Virus record (IMG/VR): IMGVR_UViG_3300030329_005663
Coordinates: 1-40,497 of that record
Origin: a virus
DNA: 40,497 nt
Direction: 5' to 3' (one strand)
Below are positions 39,839 to 40,497 of the stretch, one piece after another. The notes under the pieces were generated by a model, which worked only from the letters and a program-made list of their open reading frames with translations, was not told the DNA's origin and ran no database searches. A program made the position numbers and the translations under genes. Numbering within the stretch: position 1 is the stretch's first letter; each line of letters begins with the position of its first letter.

Positions 39839-40497
39839 TGCTTCAATATCCTGAATATTTTGCAGGTGATTTAGACTCGAAAGATACAAATTTATTCCCC
39901 TTAATTGTAATAGGAAGTCTTGAGAATTGGTTAAGTAGTGATACTTCTAATAATTTTCATTCAGAACAGAATGCAATTAGAGATTATTTGCTTTTAAGCA
40001 CAACTAATTTTAGAGGTAAAGTTGTTGATGCTGATCCTGCTTATAATTATAACTTCCTTCCTTTGATTATAAACATCTCAGGGGTAAAAGAATCGGTAGA
40101 TTTTAATAAAAGAACACATAAGATATCAAGGTCAACAATAACAATATCTAACGCTGAATATAATGGCTCTACATTTGATACTGCAATAAATAGCATATTT
40201 AATGCATTAGGGCTTACAGAAAATTATAACTTTACAACAAAATATGGATCTATAATAGGTATGCCAGTTTCTATGTTTTGGGCATCTCAAAGCACTACTG
40301 AAGTTATGAATAATATTTCCCAAAAAGGGGCATTTAAAGTATTTACTGGAGTTATAAGAGAGATAAAATATTCAAAAAATACTTCACAATTAATTATTGA
40401 AGATTCTACTTCTACTTTTATTGGTGATAAGCAGTTTCCTAAAATAAGACTTGCTGATGAGGGAGATCTTAGTCCAAAAGATAATGTATTAGGGTTA
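39838..40497 (+). CDS. Tail hub/baseplate-like protein, 5' part (continues at base 1)
   Basis: ATG 39838 overlaps the preceding stop (TAATG). The reading frame stays open to the end of the window and resumes at base 2, once the 82-base overlap is removed. The N-terminal 190 residues include RDYLLLSTTNF and FLPLIINISGVKESVDFNKRTHKIS, followed by KVFTGVIREIKYS, a form I associate with the first domain of siphovirus hub or tail tip proteins. The full protein is 1554 residues. The rest of the domain description is given at the left end. Confidence 0.8.
   Translation, partial: MLQYPEYFAGDLDSKDTNLFPLIVIGSLENWLSSDTSNNFHSEQNAIRDYLLLSTTNFRGKVVDADPAYNYNFLPLIINISGVKESVDFNKRTHKISRSTITISNAEYNGSTFDTAINSIFNALGLTENYNFTTKYGSIIGMPVSMFWASQSTTEVMNNISQKGAFKVFTGVIREIKYSKNTSQLIIEDSTSTFIGDKQFPKIRLADEGDLSPKDNVLGL
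40416..40497. repeat. Right copy of the contig-end overlap
   Basis: It matches 1-82 with one silent difference at 40494 (G against A at 79). See the left copy. It shows that the window is a closed circle of about 40,415 bases, and that at least two sequence variants contributed to the assembly. Confidence 0.9.

Noticed and set aside
1-40497. CRISPR array, integrase/attachment sites, insertion sequence
   Set aside because: No regularly spaced repeats, no tyrosine or serine recombinase motifs, no transposase and no terminal inverted repeats with target duplication were seen. This also gives no sign of lysogeny.

Overview
The window is an almost complete, circularly closing genome of a tailed double-stranded DNA phage (Caudoviricetes, siphovirus-like gene order) from an AT-rich genome, roughly one third GC by eye. 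Bases 1-82 recur at 40416-40497 with one mismatch, and the reading frame that runs off the right end continues in phase at the left end. The contig is therefore best read as a circle of about 40,415 bp cut inside a tail gene. I see no integrase, repressor, DNA polymerase, tRNA or CRISPR array. Two features of the tail hub-like protein (a dockerin-like Ca-binding repeat pair and a Cys motif around NYN) recall secreted proteins of marine bacteria, so a marine origin is likely but inferred. Most genes have good Shine-Dalgarno sites (GGAG/GGAGG), so the host initiates translation in the usual SD way; the two terminase genes are exceptions.

Layout: (1) 39838 across the junction to 8130, plus strand: a 1554-residue tail hub-like protein, a hypothetical protein and two paralogous tail proteins. 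(2) 8131-15301, minus strand: replication and recombination genes read leftward from a Cas4/RecB-like nuclease that is split into two polypeptides, through several small zinc-ribbon and hypothetical proteins, a Rad52-like annealing protein, an SSB with an EDLPF tip, a DNA methyltransferase, a DnaB-type helicase, a RuvC-like resolvase and a PD-(D/E)XK nuclease. (3) 15606-19602, minus strand: an accessory operon with a class II glutamine amidotransferase next to a large Zn-ribbon/amidoligase protein, flanked by tiny membrane proteins, with a terminator-like hairpin on its left side. (4) 19894-39838, plus strand: the late block, with terminase small and large subunits, portal, morphogenesis protein, scaffold, major capsid protein, a lysis-type cluster with small membrane proteins and a metallophosphoesterase, tail-fibre-like proteins with an embedded guanidino-type methyltransferase, connector and tail-completion proteins, tail tube, frameshifted tail assembly chaperones, tape measure and a small zinc protein.

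How the parts fit: the minus-strand half would prepare and recombine DNA using host polymerase (helicase loading, SSB plus annealing protein plus exonuclease, junction resolution, methylation). The plus-strand half packages the DNA, builds a non-contractile tail and lyses the cell. The most unusual items are the amidoligase plus glutamine amidotransferase module, the split Fe-S nuclease whose presumed cluster ligands lie on two polypeptides, a textbook -1 frameshift signal with a nested stem in the tail chaperone gene, and three unusually GC-rich, hairpin-rich non-coding leaders on the minus strand, one of which would hide a ribosome binding site.
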